34,846 nt of DNA from Thiopontia sp964344135 (GCA_964344135.1 CAYFMF010000017.1:1-34846); one strand, 5' to 3'. Shown: positions 1 through 7,961, counted from the stretch's first letter. Notes: generated by a model not told the origin, from the sequence alone. Made by a program: numbers and translations.

Positions 1-94
1 ACGAATCAGGGTCATGAATACTGGTCGAGGCAAGAAAATTGACTCCGCCTGGAAGGCACCTGAGGGCAGTCCACCTCCGACCTGCCTGACAGGA

Positions 95-256
<162 letters not shown>

Positions 257-260
257 AAAA

Positions 261-334
261 TGGAGGCTGGAACCGGAGTCGAACCGGTGTACACGGCTTT
301 GCAGGCCGGTGCATAACCACTCTGCCATCCAGCC
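261..334 (-). tRNA. tRNA-Cys (GCA)
   Basis: The 74-base minus-strand gene has acceptor stem GGCTGGA/TCCAGCC, anticodon loop CTGCAAA giving anticodon GCA, and the T-arm and 3' end (TTCGACTCCGG, TCCA) typical of bacterial tRNA-Cys. Only four bases separate it from tRNA-Pro, so the two are probably made from one transcript. It lies downstream of the terminator at 380-409 and so needs its own promoter or readthrough. Confidence 0.93.
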
Positions 335-379
335 AGTATGACCTTCAGCTAGTCAAACCAACTACACTCATTGGTCTGG

Positions 380-409
380 AAAAAAAAGAGCCTGATCAAC
401 AGGCTCTTT
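380..409 (-). terminator. Intrinsic terminator after tRNA-Gly
   Basis: A 7-bp stem (388-394 with 400-406, extended by A-T pairs) is followed on the minus strand by a run of eight T. It lies between tRNA-Gly and tRNA-Cys and would end the uvrC-pgsA-tRNA-Gly transcript. Confidence 0.8.
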
Positions 410-422
410 CATTCCGAAAATT

Positions 423-498
<76 letters not shown>

Positions 499-572
499 GT
501 AAGAGTTGGCATATTCTATGCGCTGCTCTCCTTCTGTCAACCCCTGACTGCGAAAAGAGCGTGAGCGATGGA

Positions 573-1133
573 TTACTCGGAGCGGATCAGCACCGGCCAT
601 GCGGCCCGCAGGTACATCACCATCGACCAGAGGGTGAGAAGCATGGCCACATAGAGCAGCACCATCCCGACAACCGACACCGGGAGCTCCCCAATCGGAT
701 CACGATAGAGCAACATCACGATTGCAACCATCTGCACCGCCGTCTTGACCTTGCCGATCATCGAGACCGCCACATTGGTGCGACTCCCCATCTCTGCCAT
801 CCACTCCCGCAGTGCAGAGATCGCGATCTCGCGCCCAATAATGACAATGGCCGGGATGGCGACCCAGAGGTTGGGCATATCCGTCACCAGCAGCACCAGG
901 GCTGCGGCCACCATCAGCTTGTCGGCCACCGGGTCGAGGAATGCCCCGAAGGGTGAGGCCTGATTCAATTTCCGCGCCAGATAACCATCCAGCCAGTCGG
1001 TAATGGCTGCCAACACGAAGATTGTGGTTGCAGCAAGCCGCCCCCACTCCACCGGCAGATAGAAGGCGATAATGAAGAAGGGGATCAGAATGATCCGCAG
1101 CAGGGTGAGAATGGTTGGCAGGTTCATTTGCAT
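573..1133 (-). CDS. pgsA: Phosphatidylglycerophosphate synthase
   Basis: CDP-diacylglycerol--glycerol-3-phosphate 3-phosphatidyltransferase, 186 aa, a membrane enzyme that commits phospholipid synthesis to phosphatidylglycerol. The CDP-alcohol phosphatidyltransferase signature is complete: DWLDG, then AR, G, and the last two aspartates in FLDPVAD. Several hydrophobic helices follow. The start MQMNLPTILTLLRIILIPFF aligns with the E. coli PgsA N-terminus from its first residue, which favours this start over the Met two codons later. It follows uvrC by 52 bases and precedes tRNA-Gly, the classic gammaproteobacterial order. Confidence 0.96.
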   Translation of the reverse strand: MQMNLPTILTLLRIILIPFFIIAFYLPVEWGRLAATTIFVLAAITDWLDGYLARKLNQASPFGAFLDPVADKLMVAAALVLLVTDMPNLWVAIPAIVIIGREIAISALREWMAEMGSRTNVAVSMIGKVKTAVQMVAIVMLLYRDPIGELPVSVVGMVLLYVAMLLTLWSMVMYLRAAWPVLIRSE

Positions 1134-1185
1134 TATGAACCAGATAGTACATCAGTTACCGTGGAATCCAACCCTCAGCGGCCCA

Positions 1186-2979
1186 TTACTCATGAAAACG
1201 GTCGTAGATACGCTGTGCAATCGCACGACTGACCCCGGGAACCGCCGAGAGATCCTCCACACCGGCCCGTGCCACCTCCTGCAGTCCGCCGAAGTGGCTG
1301 AGGAGCTGTTGACGCCGTTTCGGGCCCACCCCGACGATCCCCTCCAGCGGGGACTCTTTCCGCTTTTTGTCCCGCCGCTGGCGGTGGCCGGTGATGGCAA
1401 AGCGGTGCGCCTCGTCCCGAATCTGCTGGATCAGTAGCAGTGCAGGGGAGTCAGTGGGGAGGGTCTGTGCCGCACCCCCATTCAGAAACAGCTTCTCCTG
1501 CCCCTCCCTGCGATCCGCCCCTTTGGCCACACCCAGAATGGATACCCCATCCACCTGGAGCTCCTCGAGCACCGCATGGGCCTCCCTGCACTGTCCGGGA
1601 CCGCCATCAATCAGCAGCAGATCGGGAAGCTTTCCCTCTCCCTTGATCAGACGTGTATAACGCCGCTCCAGTGCCTGACGCATCGCTGCATAATCATCCC
1701 CCCCAGTGATCTCGCGAATATTGAAACGACGATAGTCCGACTTCAATGGAGCCCCATCCTCAAAAACAACGCAGGATGCGACCGTCTCCTCCCCCATGGT
1801 GTGGCTGATATCAAAACACTCCATCCGCTGCGGAGTCTGCTCCAGCCCAAGCAGATCCTGCATCGCCTCCACCCTGGCAATGGCACTGGCTGCATGGGAG
1901 AGCCTGCTCTGGAGGGCAAGCTGGGCGTTCTCCTGTGCCATCTTCATCCAGCGCGAGCGTCCCCCACGCAGTTGATAACGAATAAAAACCTTGTGTCCCG
2001 CCTGTTCCGACAGTACCTGCTGCAACAGCTCCTGGTCTCTGGGGGGGTGGCTCACCAGAATCTCGGACGGCGGCTGATGTACCAGATAGTGCTGCGTCAG
2101 AAAGGCATAGAGCAGTTCCGAATGGTCCTGCCCCTCCACATTTCGGGGGAAATAGCTGCGGTTTCCAAGATTCTGCCCATGACGAAAATTGAAGAGCTGG
2201 ATCGATCCACTCCCCCCCTCCATCGAGAGGGCCACCACATCCAGATCCCCCCGCTCCCCGCTGATGTACTGCCGCTCCTGAACCCTGCGCAGTGCAGCGA
2301 TCTGGTCCCTGAAGCGGGCCGCGGCCTCATAATCGAGTGTTGCTGCGGCCCGCTCCATCCGGCCAGCCAGCTCTTCAATCACCTCGCCACTCTTCCCCTC
2401 CAGAAAGAGTACCGCATGGTGCACATCCTCTGCGTATCTCTCTGCTGAGATCAGCTCTACGCAGGGGGCGGTACAGCGCTCGATCTGATATTGCAGACAG
2501 GGACGCGAACGGTTGCGAAAGAAGCCATCCTCGCACTGGCGTACCGGAAAGAGCTTCTGCATCAACCGCAGGCTCTCCCGTACCGCACCGGCACTGGGGT
2601 AGGGGCCGAAGTAGCGCCCCTTCCCCCTGCGGGCCCCACGATGGAGACCCAAACGGGGGAATCTGGTGCGGATCGAGAGGTAGATATAGGGGTAGCTCTT
2701 GTCGTCGCGCAGCAGGATATTGTAGCGTGGGCGGTGCCTCTTGATCAGGTTGCTCTCAAGGATCAGCGCCTCATTCTCGGTGTGTGTGGTGATTACCTCA
2801 ATCTCTGCCACATGGGACATCAGTGCCGCCGTCTTCGGTGCCAATCCGCTCTTGCGGAAGTAGCTGGAGACCCGTCTCTTCAGGTTGCGCGCCTTGCCCA
2901 CATAGAGGATCTCCCCCGATGCGCTGACCATCTGATAGACGCCGGGGCGGGTTGTCTCTGGGGGGGTCGGACTCTCCAT
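1186..2979 (-). CDS. uvrC: UvrABC excinuclease subunit C
   Basis: Nucleotide excision repair nuclease that makes both incisions around a lesion after UvrAB loading. The 597-aa product begins MESPTPPETTRPGVYQM and enters the GIY-YIG nuclease domain (GVYQM, ILYVGKARNLKRR). A UVR motif lies mid-protein, followed by the RNase H-like C-terminal nuclease (CFDISH, LLIDGG) and tandem helix-hairpin-helix motifs at the end (GVGPKRRQQLL, AVPGVSRAIAQRI). The frame stays open upstream to 3114, but that extension would encode the palindromic repeat at 3004-3055 and has no counterpart in UvrC. The ATG at 2979 gives the usual length (E. coli 610 aa). Confidence 0.96.
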   Translation of the reverse strand: MESPTPPETTRPGVYQMVSASGEILYVGKARNLKRRVSSYFRKSGLAPKTAALMSHVAEIEVITTHTENEALILESNLIKRHRPRYNILLRDDKSYPYIYLSIRTRFPRLGLHRGARRGKGRYFGPYPSAGAVRESLRLMQKLFPVRQCEDGFFRNRSRPCLQYQIERCTAPCVELISAERYAEDVHHAVLFLEGKSGEVIEELAGRMERAAATLDYEAAARFRDQIAALRRVQERQYISGERGDLDVVALSMEGGSGSIQLFNFRHGQNLGNRSYFPRNVEGQDHSELLYAFLTQHYLVHQPPSEILVSHPPRDQELLQQVLSEQAGHKVFIRYQLRGGRSRWMKMAQENAQLALQSRLSHAASAIARVEAMQDLLGLEQTPQRMECFDISHTMGEETVASCVVFEDGAPLKSDYRRFNIREITGGDDYAAMRQALERRYTRLIKGEGKLPDLLLIDGGPGQCREAHAVLEELQVDGVSILGVAKGADRREGQEKLFLNGGAAQTLPTDSPALLLIQQIRDEAHRFAITGHRQRRDKKRKESPLEGIVGVGPKRRQQLLSHFGGLQEVARAGVEDLSAVPGVSRAIAQRIYDRFHE

Positions 2980-3003
2980 AAAATGGATGATACTGTAGTG
3001 GAT

Positions 3004-3055
3004 GGGGTCAGGTCTTTCATTTTGCATTGGCATGCAAAATGAAAGACCTGACCCC
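3004..3055. repeat. REP/RAYT-type palindrome
   Basis: A perfect 23-bp inverted repeat (3004-3026 with 3033-3055) around a 6-base loop. The arm begins GGGGTCAGGTCTTTCATTTT. A nearly identical palindrome occurs at 34747-34813. From general knowledge, GGGGTCAGGTCTT-type palindromes are dispersed, non-coding repeats in many proteobacteria and are linked to REP-associated tyrosine (Y1) transposases. None is encoded here, so this would be a non-autonomous copy. It lies between the divergent uvrC and dciA-like genes, about 25 bases from each start. Confidence 0.8.
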
Positions 3056-3078
3056 ACGCCGTGATACCATAGGGAGCG

Positions 3079-3684
3079 ATGAGTTCTGCCGAGAAAAATC
3101 TGAGGAAATTGCACAGGCTGCTGGATGAGCGCCGCACCTCAGCGGGGCGACCAGAGCGCTCGCTGCGCCCCCGCAGGGAGCCACCTGAGGATTTTTCCGA
3201 GGCGAGCCTCCCCCCGCTGCGAAATCGGAAACCGCGGGGGAAGAGACCCGCTCTCTTCCTCTCGCGCGGGGAGGTCTCGAGCCAGCTGCTGAGACAGGCG
3301 GGCTACATCAGCCAGCTCAACCGGAAGGTGGTTGGGCGCCTCGGCCTCCCCTACTCTGCCCATCTGCGCCTGAGTACGATCACCCCGAAGGGGGTGGCCG
3401 TGGTTCATGCCGACTCACCCAGCTGGGCACAGCGTGGGCGCTTTCTGCAGCAGAACATTCTCGATCTGCTACATCAGGAGGGGGTCAGGCAGGTGACGAG
3501 AGTAAGGCTGAAGGTTCGCTTCTCCAATGATCCCCCCGAACCCACCCCGCTCCCTGCAAGGGAGGCCTCGATGGAGACCGCAGAGCGGCTCTCCAGCCAC
3601 TCCCGGACCATTGGTGGCGAGCTGGGCAACTCCATGCAGCGACTCTCCAACACGCTGCTGCGCAATCGACAGCAACGCTCATGA
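3079..3684 (+). CDS. DciA/DUF721-like protein
   Basis: A 201-aa basic protein. Residues 1-65 are rich in Arg, Lys and Pro and look disordered. Residues about 70-148 resemble the DciA (DUF721) domain, which helps load the replicative helicase in bacteria lacking DnaC: a helical start, VGRLGLPYSAHLRLSTI, the strand GVAVVHADSPSWAQRGRFL, and a closing strand VTRVRLKVRF. The tail is polar and unassigned. An AGGGAG ribosome site precedes the ATG. Its stop overlaps the next start (ATGA), so the two genes are translationally coupled. The family call rests on pattern only. Confidence 0.6.
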   Translation: MSSAEKNLRKLHRLLDERRTSAGRPERSLRPRREPPEDFSEASLPPLRNRKPRGKRPALFLSRGEVSSQLLRQAGYISQLNRKVVGRLGLPYSAHLRLSTITPKGVAVVHADSPSWAQRGRFLQQNILDLLHQEGVRQVTRVRLKVRFSNDPPEPTPLPAREASMETAERLSSHSRTIGGELGNSMQRLSNTLLRNRQQRS

Positions 3685-4181
3685 GGCGATGGCTTGTGCG
3701 CCTGGCCAGGCTGGCCATCCTGATTGCGGCTGTGGTCGCGTTGCGTGGCTGGCTGCAGTGGGACATGGCCACGGGCGCTGCACCCCCGCTGCATGGTGAG
3801 CTGGTCCAGGGTGGGAGCTTCTCACTCGATACTGCCCGAGGGGAGCCACTGGTGGTCCACTTCTGGGCCCGCTGGTGTCCCATCTGCAAGCTGGAGCGAG
3901 GTGCCATTGAGGCGATTGCCGAGGAGCGCCCGGTGGTTACCGTTGCGATGCAGTCCGGGAGCGCCCTGGAGGTGCGGCGCTATATGGAGAAGCAGAAGAT
4001 CAAGGCCCCCACCATTGTCGACCGCACCGGTTCACTCTCCCACAACTTTGGGGTCACTGCGGTGCCGGCAACCTTTATCATCGACAGCAACAACCAGATC
4101 CGCTTCGTTGAGCGGGGCTTCACCTCGGAGCTGGGGCTGCGGGCACGCCTCTGGCTAACGGAGAAGATCAATTCCATGTAA
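3681..4181 (+). CDS. Membrane-anchored thioredoxin-fold disulfide protein (TlpA/ScsD type)
   Basis: A 166-aa protein with an N-terminal membrane anchor (residues about 7-25, LARLAILIAAVVALRGWL) and a thioredoxin fold facing the periplasm. The active site is WCPIC in HFWARWCPICKLE, and the cis-proline loop is AVPATFIID. Proteins of the TlpA/ResA/ScsD group reduce or exchange disulfides in exported proteins, including cytochrome c apoproteins. The start overlaps the upstream stop by four bases. With multihaem DsrJ made by this cell, a role in exported-protein thiol control is plausible but not shown. Confidence 0.8.
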   Translation: MRRWLVRLARLAILIAAVVALRGWLQWDMATGAAPPLHGELVQGGSFSLDTARGEPLVVHFWARWCPICKLERGAIEAIAEERPVVTVAMQSGSALEVRRYMEKQKIKAPTIVDRTGSLSHNFGVTAVPATFIIDSNNQIRFVERGFTSELGLRARLWLTEKINSM

Positions 4182-4231
4182 AATACCCCCCTTTTCACAG
4201 GGGACCCCCCTCTCTTAACAGGGATACCGTT

Positions 4232-4660
4232 ATGTCACAGGCAGAAGATGGCCACACCGTAAAGATTCACTACACCGGCACACTGGAGGATGGCACCCAG
4301 TTTGACTCCTCCCTCGGCGGAGAGCCACTTGAGTTCACCATCGGAAGTGGCCAGGTCATCTCCGGCTTTGATGATGCCTGCCGCGGCATGGCAACTGGGG
4401 AGAAGAAGAGCGTCACCCTCCCGCCGGAGGAGGCCTATGGTGAGAGAAACCCGGAGTTGACCGGAACCATTGACCGCTCAATGATCCACCAGGATGTCCA
4501 GCTCGAGATCGGGATGATGCTCACCGACAAAACCCCCGATGGTGAACAGGTCCATGTGGTCGTGACCAGTTTTGACGATGAAAAGGTGATGATCGACGGC
4601 AATCCACCACTGGCCGGTGCGACGCTCACCTTTGAGATCGAGATGGTCGAGATCGCTTAA
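4232..4660 (+). CDS. SlyD-like FKBP peptidyl-prolyl isomerase
   Basis: A 142-aa cytoplasmic peptidyl-prolyl cis-trans isomerase. The FKBP core is split: VKIHYTGTLEDGTQFDSS and VISGFDDACRGMATGEKKSVTLPPEEAYG at the start, and NPPLAGATLTFEIEMVEI at the end. Between them (residues about 70-125) lies the insert-in-flap chaperone domain of the SlyD/SlpA group. It lacks the long His/Cys-rich metal-binding tail of E. coli SlyD, so nickel binding is unlikely. It lies about 50 bases after the thioredoxin-fold gene. Confidence 0.92.
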   Translation: MSQAEDGHTVKIHYTGTLEDGTQFDSSLGGEPLEFTIGSGQVISGFDDACRGMATGEKKSVTLPPEEAYGERNPELTGTIDRSMIHQDVQLEIGMMLTDKTPDGEQVHVVVTSFDDEKVMIDGNPPLAGATLTFEIEMVEIA

Positions 4661-4673
4661 CGACTACGGAACT

Positions 4674-4739
4674 CCCCACAGAGGGCAGAGAGAGGAAACG
4701 CCTGATTTTTCTCTGTCTCCTCCGTGCCCTCTGCGGTGA
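4674..4739. repeat. Imperfect intergenic palindrome
   Basis: CCCCACAGAGGGCAGAGAG near 4674-4692 is largely complementary to CTCCTCCGTGCCCTCTGCGG near 4716-4735, with an A/T-rich centre. It resembles dispersed CACAGAGGGCAC-type intergenic repeats seen in many bacterial genomes. It could act as an mRNA hairpin after the FKBP gene. It ends just before the prfC start. Confidence 0.4.
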
Positions 4740-4747
4740 AAATAACA

Positions 4748-6328
4748 ATGAGCAAACTCGAAGAAGAGATCAACAGGCGCCAGACCTTTGCCATCATCTC
4801 CCATCCCGATGCGGGCAAGACCACCATCACGGAGAAGCTGCTGCTGTTCGGAAAGCTGATCCAGCAGGCGGGGACGGTCAAGGGGCGTGGCTCCGATCGT
4901 CACGCCACCTCCGACTGGATGGAGATGGAGAAGGAGCGTGGGATCTCGGTCACCACCTCGGTGATGCAGTTCCCCTACCGGGAGCGGATGGTCAATCTGC
5001 TCGACACCCCGGGCCATGAGGACTTCTCGGAGGATACCTATCGCACCCTGACCGCGGTCGACTCCGCCCTGATGGTGATCGATGGTGCCAAGGGTGTGGA
5101 GCCCCGTACGATCAAGCTGATGGAGGTGTGCCGGCTGCGCACCACCCCGATCCTCACCTTCATCAACAAGATGGATCGTGATATTCGCGACCCGATCGAG
5201 CTGCTGGATGAGGTAGAGGAGATCCTCAACATCAAGTGTGCTCCAATGAACTGGCCGATCGGGATGGGCAAACAGTTCAAGGGGATCTACCAGATTGCCG
5301 AGGATCAGACCATTCTCTACCAGAGCGGCCAGGGACATACCATCCAGCAGGAGCGGGTCATCAAGGGAATTGACAACCCGGAGCTGGATGAGGCCATAGG
5401 CAGTCTGGCCGAGGAGCTGCGCGAGGAGCTGGAACTGGTCCAGGGGGCGAGCCACCCATTCGATCTGGATGAGTATCTTGCCGGCGAGCTCACCCCGGTC
5501 TACTTCGGCACCGCGCTCGGCAACTTCGGGGTGAAGGAGCTGCTCGATGGCTTTGTCGAGATCGCCCCCAACCCCCAACCGCGCAATACGGAGGAGCGCA
5601 GTGTTGAGCCCAGTGAGGAGAAGTTCACCGGATTTGTCTTCAAGATCCAGGCCAACATGGACCCCAAGCATCGCGACCGGATCGCCTTTCTGCGTATCTG
5701 TTCCGGAAGATTCCGACAGGGGATGAAGCTCCACCACAGTAGAATCGGGAAGGATATTGCCGTACCCAATGCTCTCACCTTTCTGGCTGGGGATCGCTCC
5801 CATACGGAGGAGGCCTGGCCCGGGGATATCATTGGCCTCCACAACCACGGCACGATCCAGATTGGGGACAGCTTCAGCCAGGGGGAGACGCTGCGTTTCA
5901 CCGGGATCCCTCACTTTGCCCCGGAGCTGTTTCGACTGGTCCGCCTCAAGGATCCACTCAAGAACAAACAGCTGCAGAAGGGGCTGCAGCAGCTCTCCGA
6001 GGAGGGTGCAACCCAGCTCTTTATGCCGCTCAACAACAACCACCTGATCCTCGGGGCCGTTGGTGTACTGCAGTTTGATGTGGTGGCCCACCGCCTGAAG
6101 CATGAGTACAAGGTGGAGGCGATCTATGAGAGTGTGTCGGTCAATACCGCACGTTGGGTGGAGTGTAGTGATGGTGCCGAGCTGGAGCGGTTCAGGCAGC
6201 GCAACAGTGATAACCTCGCCATCGACGGTGGGGGCAACCTCACCTACCTGGCGCCCACCCGTGTCAATCTGGATCTCACCCAGGAACGCTGGCCCGAGAT
6301 CGAGTTTCATGCCACTCGAGAGCATTAA
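4748..6328 (+). CDS. prfC: Peptide chain release factor 3
   Basis: RF3, a GTPase that recycles RF1 and RF2 from the ribosome after termination; 526 aa against 529 in E. coli. The GTP-binding motifs are G1 SHPDAGKTT, G3 DTPGHEDF and G4 NKMDRD. The RF3-specific HATSDWMEMEKERGISVTTS switch-I segment is complete, and EF-G-like domains II and III follow. The in-frame ATG eight codons upstream (4724) lies inside the palindrome; the start MSKLEEEINRRQTFAIISHP matches the family N-terminus. Confidence 0.97.
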   Translation: MSKLEEEINRRQTFAIISHPDAGKTTITEKLLLFGKLIQQAGTVKGRGSDRHATSDWMEMEKERGISVTTSVMQFPYRERMVNLLDTPGHEDFSEDTYRTLTAVDSALMVIDGAKGVEPRTIKLMEVCRLRTTPILTFINKMDRDIRDPIELLDEVEEILNIKCAPMNWPIGMGKQFKGIYQIAEDQTILYQSGQGHTIQQERVIKGIDNPELDEAIGSLAEELREELELVQGASHPFDLDEYLAGELTPVYFGTALGNFGVKELLDGFVEIAPNPQPRNTEERSVEPSEEKFTGFVFKIQANMDPKHRDRIAFLRICSGRFRQGMKLHHSRIGKDIAVPNALTFLAGDRSHTEEAWPGDIIGLHNHGTIQIGDSFSQGETLRFTGIPHFAPELFRLVRLKDPLKNKQLQKGLQQLSEEGATQLFMPLNNNHLILGAVGVLQFDVVAHRLKHEYKVEAIYESVSVNTARWVECSDGAELERFRQRNSDNLAIDGGGNLTYLAPTRVNLDLTQERWPEIEFHATREH

Positions 6329-6359
6329 TCTTATTTATTTGCGAATAGAATATATCTAT

Positions 6360-6387
6360 TTTACTATTCAACCGTTTTCTTTATAAT
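6360..6387 (+). promoter_or_regulatory. Sigma-70 promoter of exported protein copy 1
   Basis: TTTACT (6360-6365), a 16-base spacer and a perfect TATAAT (6382-6387). The same block recurs almost base for base before copy 3 (7472-7499), while flanking sequence differs, which supports function. An A/T-rich leader and AAGGA site at 6456-6460 lead to the ATG at 6468. Confidence 0.75.
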
Positions 6388-6467
6388 GGGCTGCAAATGT
6401 TGAGGAGCAACCGCTCTGATTCAAAATTTTTTAACCATTTTTTAGTTTATTTTTTAAGGAAATTATC

Positions 6468-6782
6468 ATGAAAAAGATTATTGCTACTATCGCTCTGGTT
6501 GCTGTTGCTTCTAGCGCTTCTGCTTTCTTCGGTGGTGACGACAACCAGTCTGGCTACGGAACTGGTTCTGCTGACGGTGCTTTCGACGGAAAGGGTCGTG
6601 GCGCTGGTAAGGGTGCTGCTGACGCTGAGGGTAACTTCAGCATGACTGTTAACGCTTCTGGTAAGGGTTCTTCCAACATGGAAGCGGATATGGACGCTGC
6701 TGAGAACGCTCGTCTGAACGGCACTACTGACGTTCGCACCGAGTCTACTCCTCACTACGCTTACGCTCCTGTTGCTAAGTAA
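6468..6782 (+). CDS. Exported Gly/Asp-rich protein, copy 1 (possible sulfur globule protein)
   Basis: A 104-aa precursor. Residues 1-19 form a signal peptide ending SSASA. The mature chain starts FFGGDDNQSGYGTGS, is rich in Gly, Ala, Asp and Ser, has a repetitive middle (FDGKGRGAGKGAADAEGNF) and ends in a Tyr/Pro tail (PHYAYAPVAK). It has no cysteine. Codons are nearly all GCT, GGT, TCT, GTT and AAC, unlike the G+C-rich neighbours, as expected for a very abundant protein. I do not recognise a named family with certainty. The small size, Sec signal, Gly/Tyr content and nearness to dsr fit a sulfur-globule envelope protein, which is inference. Confidence 0.85.
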   Translation: MKKIIATIALVAVASSASAFFGGDDNQSGYGTGSADGAFDGKGRGAGKGAADAEGNFSMTVNASGKGSSNMEADMDAAENARLNGTTDVRTESTPHYAYAPVAK

Positions 6783-6806
6783 GTAAGGAAGTAAACTTCT
6801 GATCAA

Positions 6807-6839
6807 GGGCCCTGGATGCAGTGCATCCAGGGCCCTTTT
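6807..6839 (+). terminator. Intrinsic terminator after copy 1
   Basis: A long GC-rich stem (GGGCCCTGGATGCA with its complement, 6807-6820 and 6822-6835) followed by TTTT. It isolates copy 1 as a single-gene transcript. Confidence 0.85.
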
Positions 6840-7015
6840 CTATGTAGCGGTCACTATTCATAAAAACGATGATGTGGGGCAGTTGATAGAAGATCTCTAT
6901 TACAATATTCATCAATTTTCTTGTACACTTCAGTTTCATGGTCAAGGAGATCACTCTCTGAGACAGAGACTTTAACTGTAAGCCATATGATGTGACTGTT
7001 TTTAGGGGAAATATG

Positions 7016-7354
7016 ATGAAAAAGATTATTGCTGCCATTGCGCTCGCCGCTATCGCCTCCAGTGCCTCTGCCTTCTTCGGCGGTGACGACAACGAGTCTG
7101 GTTATGGAACCGGTTCCGCCGACGGCGCCTTTGATGGGCGTGGCCGTGGTGCAGGCAAGGGGCGCGCTGATGCCGAGGGGAACTTCAGCATGACGATCAA
7201 CGCCTCCGGCAAGGGCTCTACCGACATGGAGGCGGATATGGACGCTGCCGAGAATGCACGTTTTGACGGTACAACCGACATTCGTACCGAGTCTCGCCCT
7301 GCCTACTACCCTTACTATGCCCCTGTAGCTGCACCCGCTGCACCTGCCGAGTAA
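7016..7354 (+). CDS. Exported Gly/Asp-rich protein, copy 2
   Basis: A 112-aa paralogue of copies 1 and 3, with the same signal peptide (MKKIIAAIALAAIASSASA) and mature pattern, and a longer Tyr/Pro/Ala tail (YYPYYAPVAAPAAPAE). ATGs lie at 7013 and 7016; MKKII at 7016 matches the paralogues and lies seven bases after AGGGG. Unlike the flanking copies it uses GCC, GGC and CGT codons like the rest of the genome and lacks the conserved TATAAT promoter block. A weak promoter-like pair (TTGATA 6883-6888, TATTCA 6906-6911) is the only candidate seen. It is therefore probably expressed differently or less strongly. Confidence 0.82.
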   Translation: MKKIIAAIALAAIASSASAFFGGDDNESGYGTGSADGAFDGRGRGAGKGRADAEGNFSMTINASGKGSTDMEADMDAAENARFDGTTDIRTESRPAYYPYYAPVAAPAAPAE

Positions 7355-7378
7355 AAGCTGCCCATTTTTACCTCTACC

Positions 7379-7417
7379 CAACAACCCCCTCATGCAGCGT
7401 CATGAGGGGCGTTGTTA
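7379..7417 (+). terminator. Terminator-like hairpin after copy 2
   Basis: CCCCTCATG pairs with CATGAGGGG around CAGCGT, and the stem may extend into AACAA/TTGTT. The T-run is short and broken, so termination may be partial. Confidence 0.65.
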
Positions 7418-7471
7418 CAACATGATCACTTGAAGATCATAATTCCCTATTGGCCTATAGGTAATATCTAT

Positions 7472-7532
7472 TTCACTATTCAACAGTTTTCTTTATAATA
7501 GGGGCCATATTGAGGAGGAGCAGCACTGCTCC
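7472..7532 (+). promoter_or_regulatory. Promoter and leader hairpin of copy 3
   Basis: TTCACT (7472-7477), 16-base spacer and TATAAT (7494-7499), nearly identical to the copy 1 promoter. The leader then carries a 7-bp hairpin, GGAGCAG with CTGCTCC (7517-7532). A weaker GAGC/GCTC version occurs in copy 1 at 6405-6416. An A/T-rich stretch and AAGGA (7567-7571) precede the ATG. A structured 5' end may protect these mRNAs. Confidence 0.7.
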
Positions 7533-7578
7533 AAGTCAAAAGTTTTTAACTGATTACTTTTAATTTAAGGAAATTATC

Positions 7579-7902
7579 ATGAAAAAGATTATTGCTGCTA
7601 TCGCTCTCGCTGCTGTTGCCTCTAGCGCTTCTGCCTTCTTCGGTGGTGACGACAACGAGTCTGGTTACGGAACTGGTTCTGCTGACGGTGCTTTCGACGG
7701 AAAGGGTCGTGGCGCTGGTAAGGGTGCTGCTGACGCTGAGGGTAACTTCAGCATGACTGTTAACGCTTCTGGTAAGGGTTCTTCCAACATGGAAGCGGAT
7801 ATGGACGCTGCTGAGAATGCACGTTTCAAGGGTGACAGCGACGTTCGCACCGAGTCACGTCCTTACTACCCATATGCTCCTGTAGCTCCTGCTGCTCAGT
7901 AA
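7579..7902 (+). CDS. Exported Gly/Asp-rich protein, copy 3 (possible sulfur globule protein)
   Basis: A 107-aa precursor with a signal peptide cut after SSASA and a mature chain FFGGDDNESGYGTGS... ending YYPYAPVAPAAQ. From about 7666 to 7819 its DNA is essentially identical to copy 1, whereas copy 2 between them differs in codon choice; this points to recent duplication or gene conversion between copies 1 and 3. Codon use (GCT, GGT, TCT, AAC) again signals very high expression. Function as for copy 1: a structural exported protein, perhaps of sulfur globules, unproven. Confidence 0.85.
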   Translation: MKKIIAAIALAAVASSASAFFGGDDNESGYGTGSADGAFDGKGRGAGKGAADAEGNFSMTVNASGKGSSNMEADMDAAENARFKGDSDVRTESRPYYPYAPVAPAAQ

Positions 7903-7924
7903 GACCTACACTTCAGGTTGCATC

Positions 7925-7961
7925 AAAAACCTCTCACGGTTGAATCGTGAGAGGTTTTTTT
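7925..7961 (+). terminator. Intrinsic terminator after copy 3
   Basis: AACCTCTCACG pairs perfectly with CGTGAGAGGTT (7928-7956) and is followed by a run of T. A strong rho-independent terminator. Confidence 0.92.

Noticed and set aside
561..956. Plus-strand frames over pgsA
   Set aside because: Shadow frames of pgsA, which has a complete catalytic signature on the minus strand.
2980..3114. N-terminal extension of UvrC
   Set aside because: It would translate the palindromic repeat and has no family counterpart; the Met at 2979 matches the usual UvrC start.
4664..6325. A 553-aa open frame on the minus strand
   Set aside because: Antisense to prfC; composition is that of a reverse-frame shadow and no ribosome site or motif is seen.
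6883..6911. Promoter of exported protein copy 2
   Set aside because: TTGATA and TATTCA are 17 bases apart, but the -10 matches only about half of the consensus and is not shared with the other copies; too weak to list as a feature.
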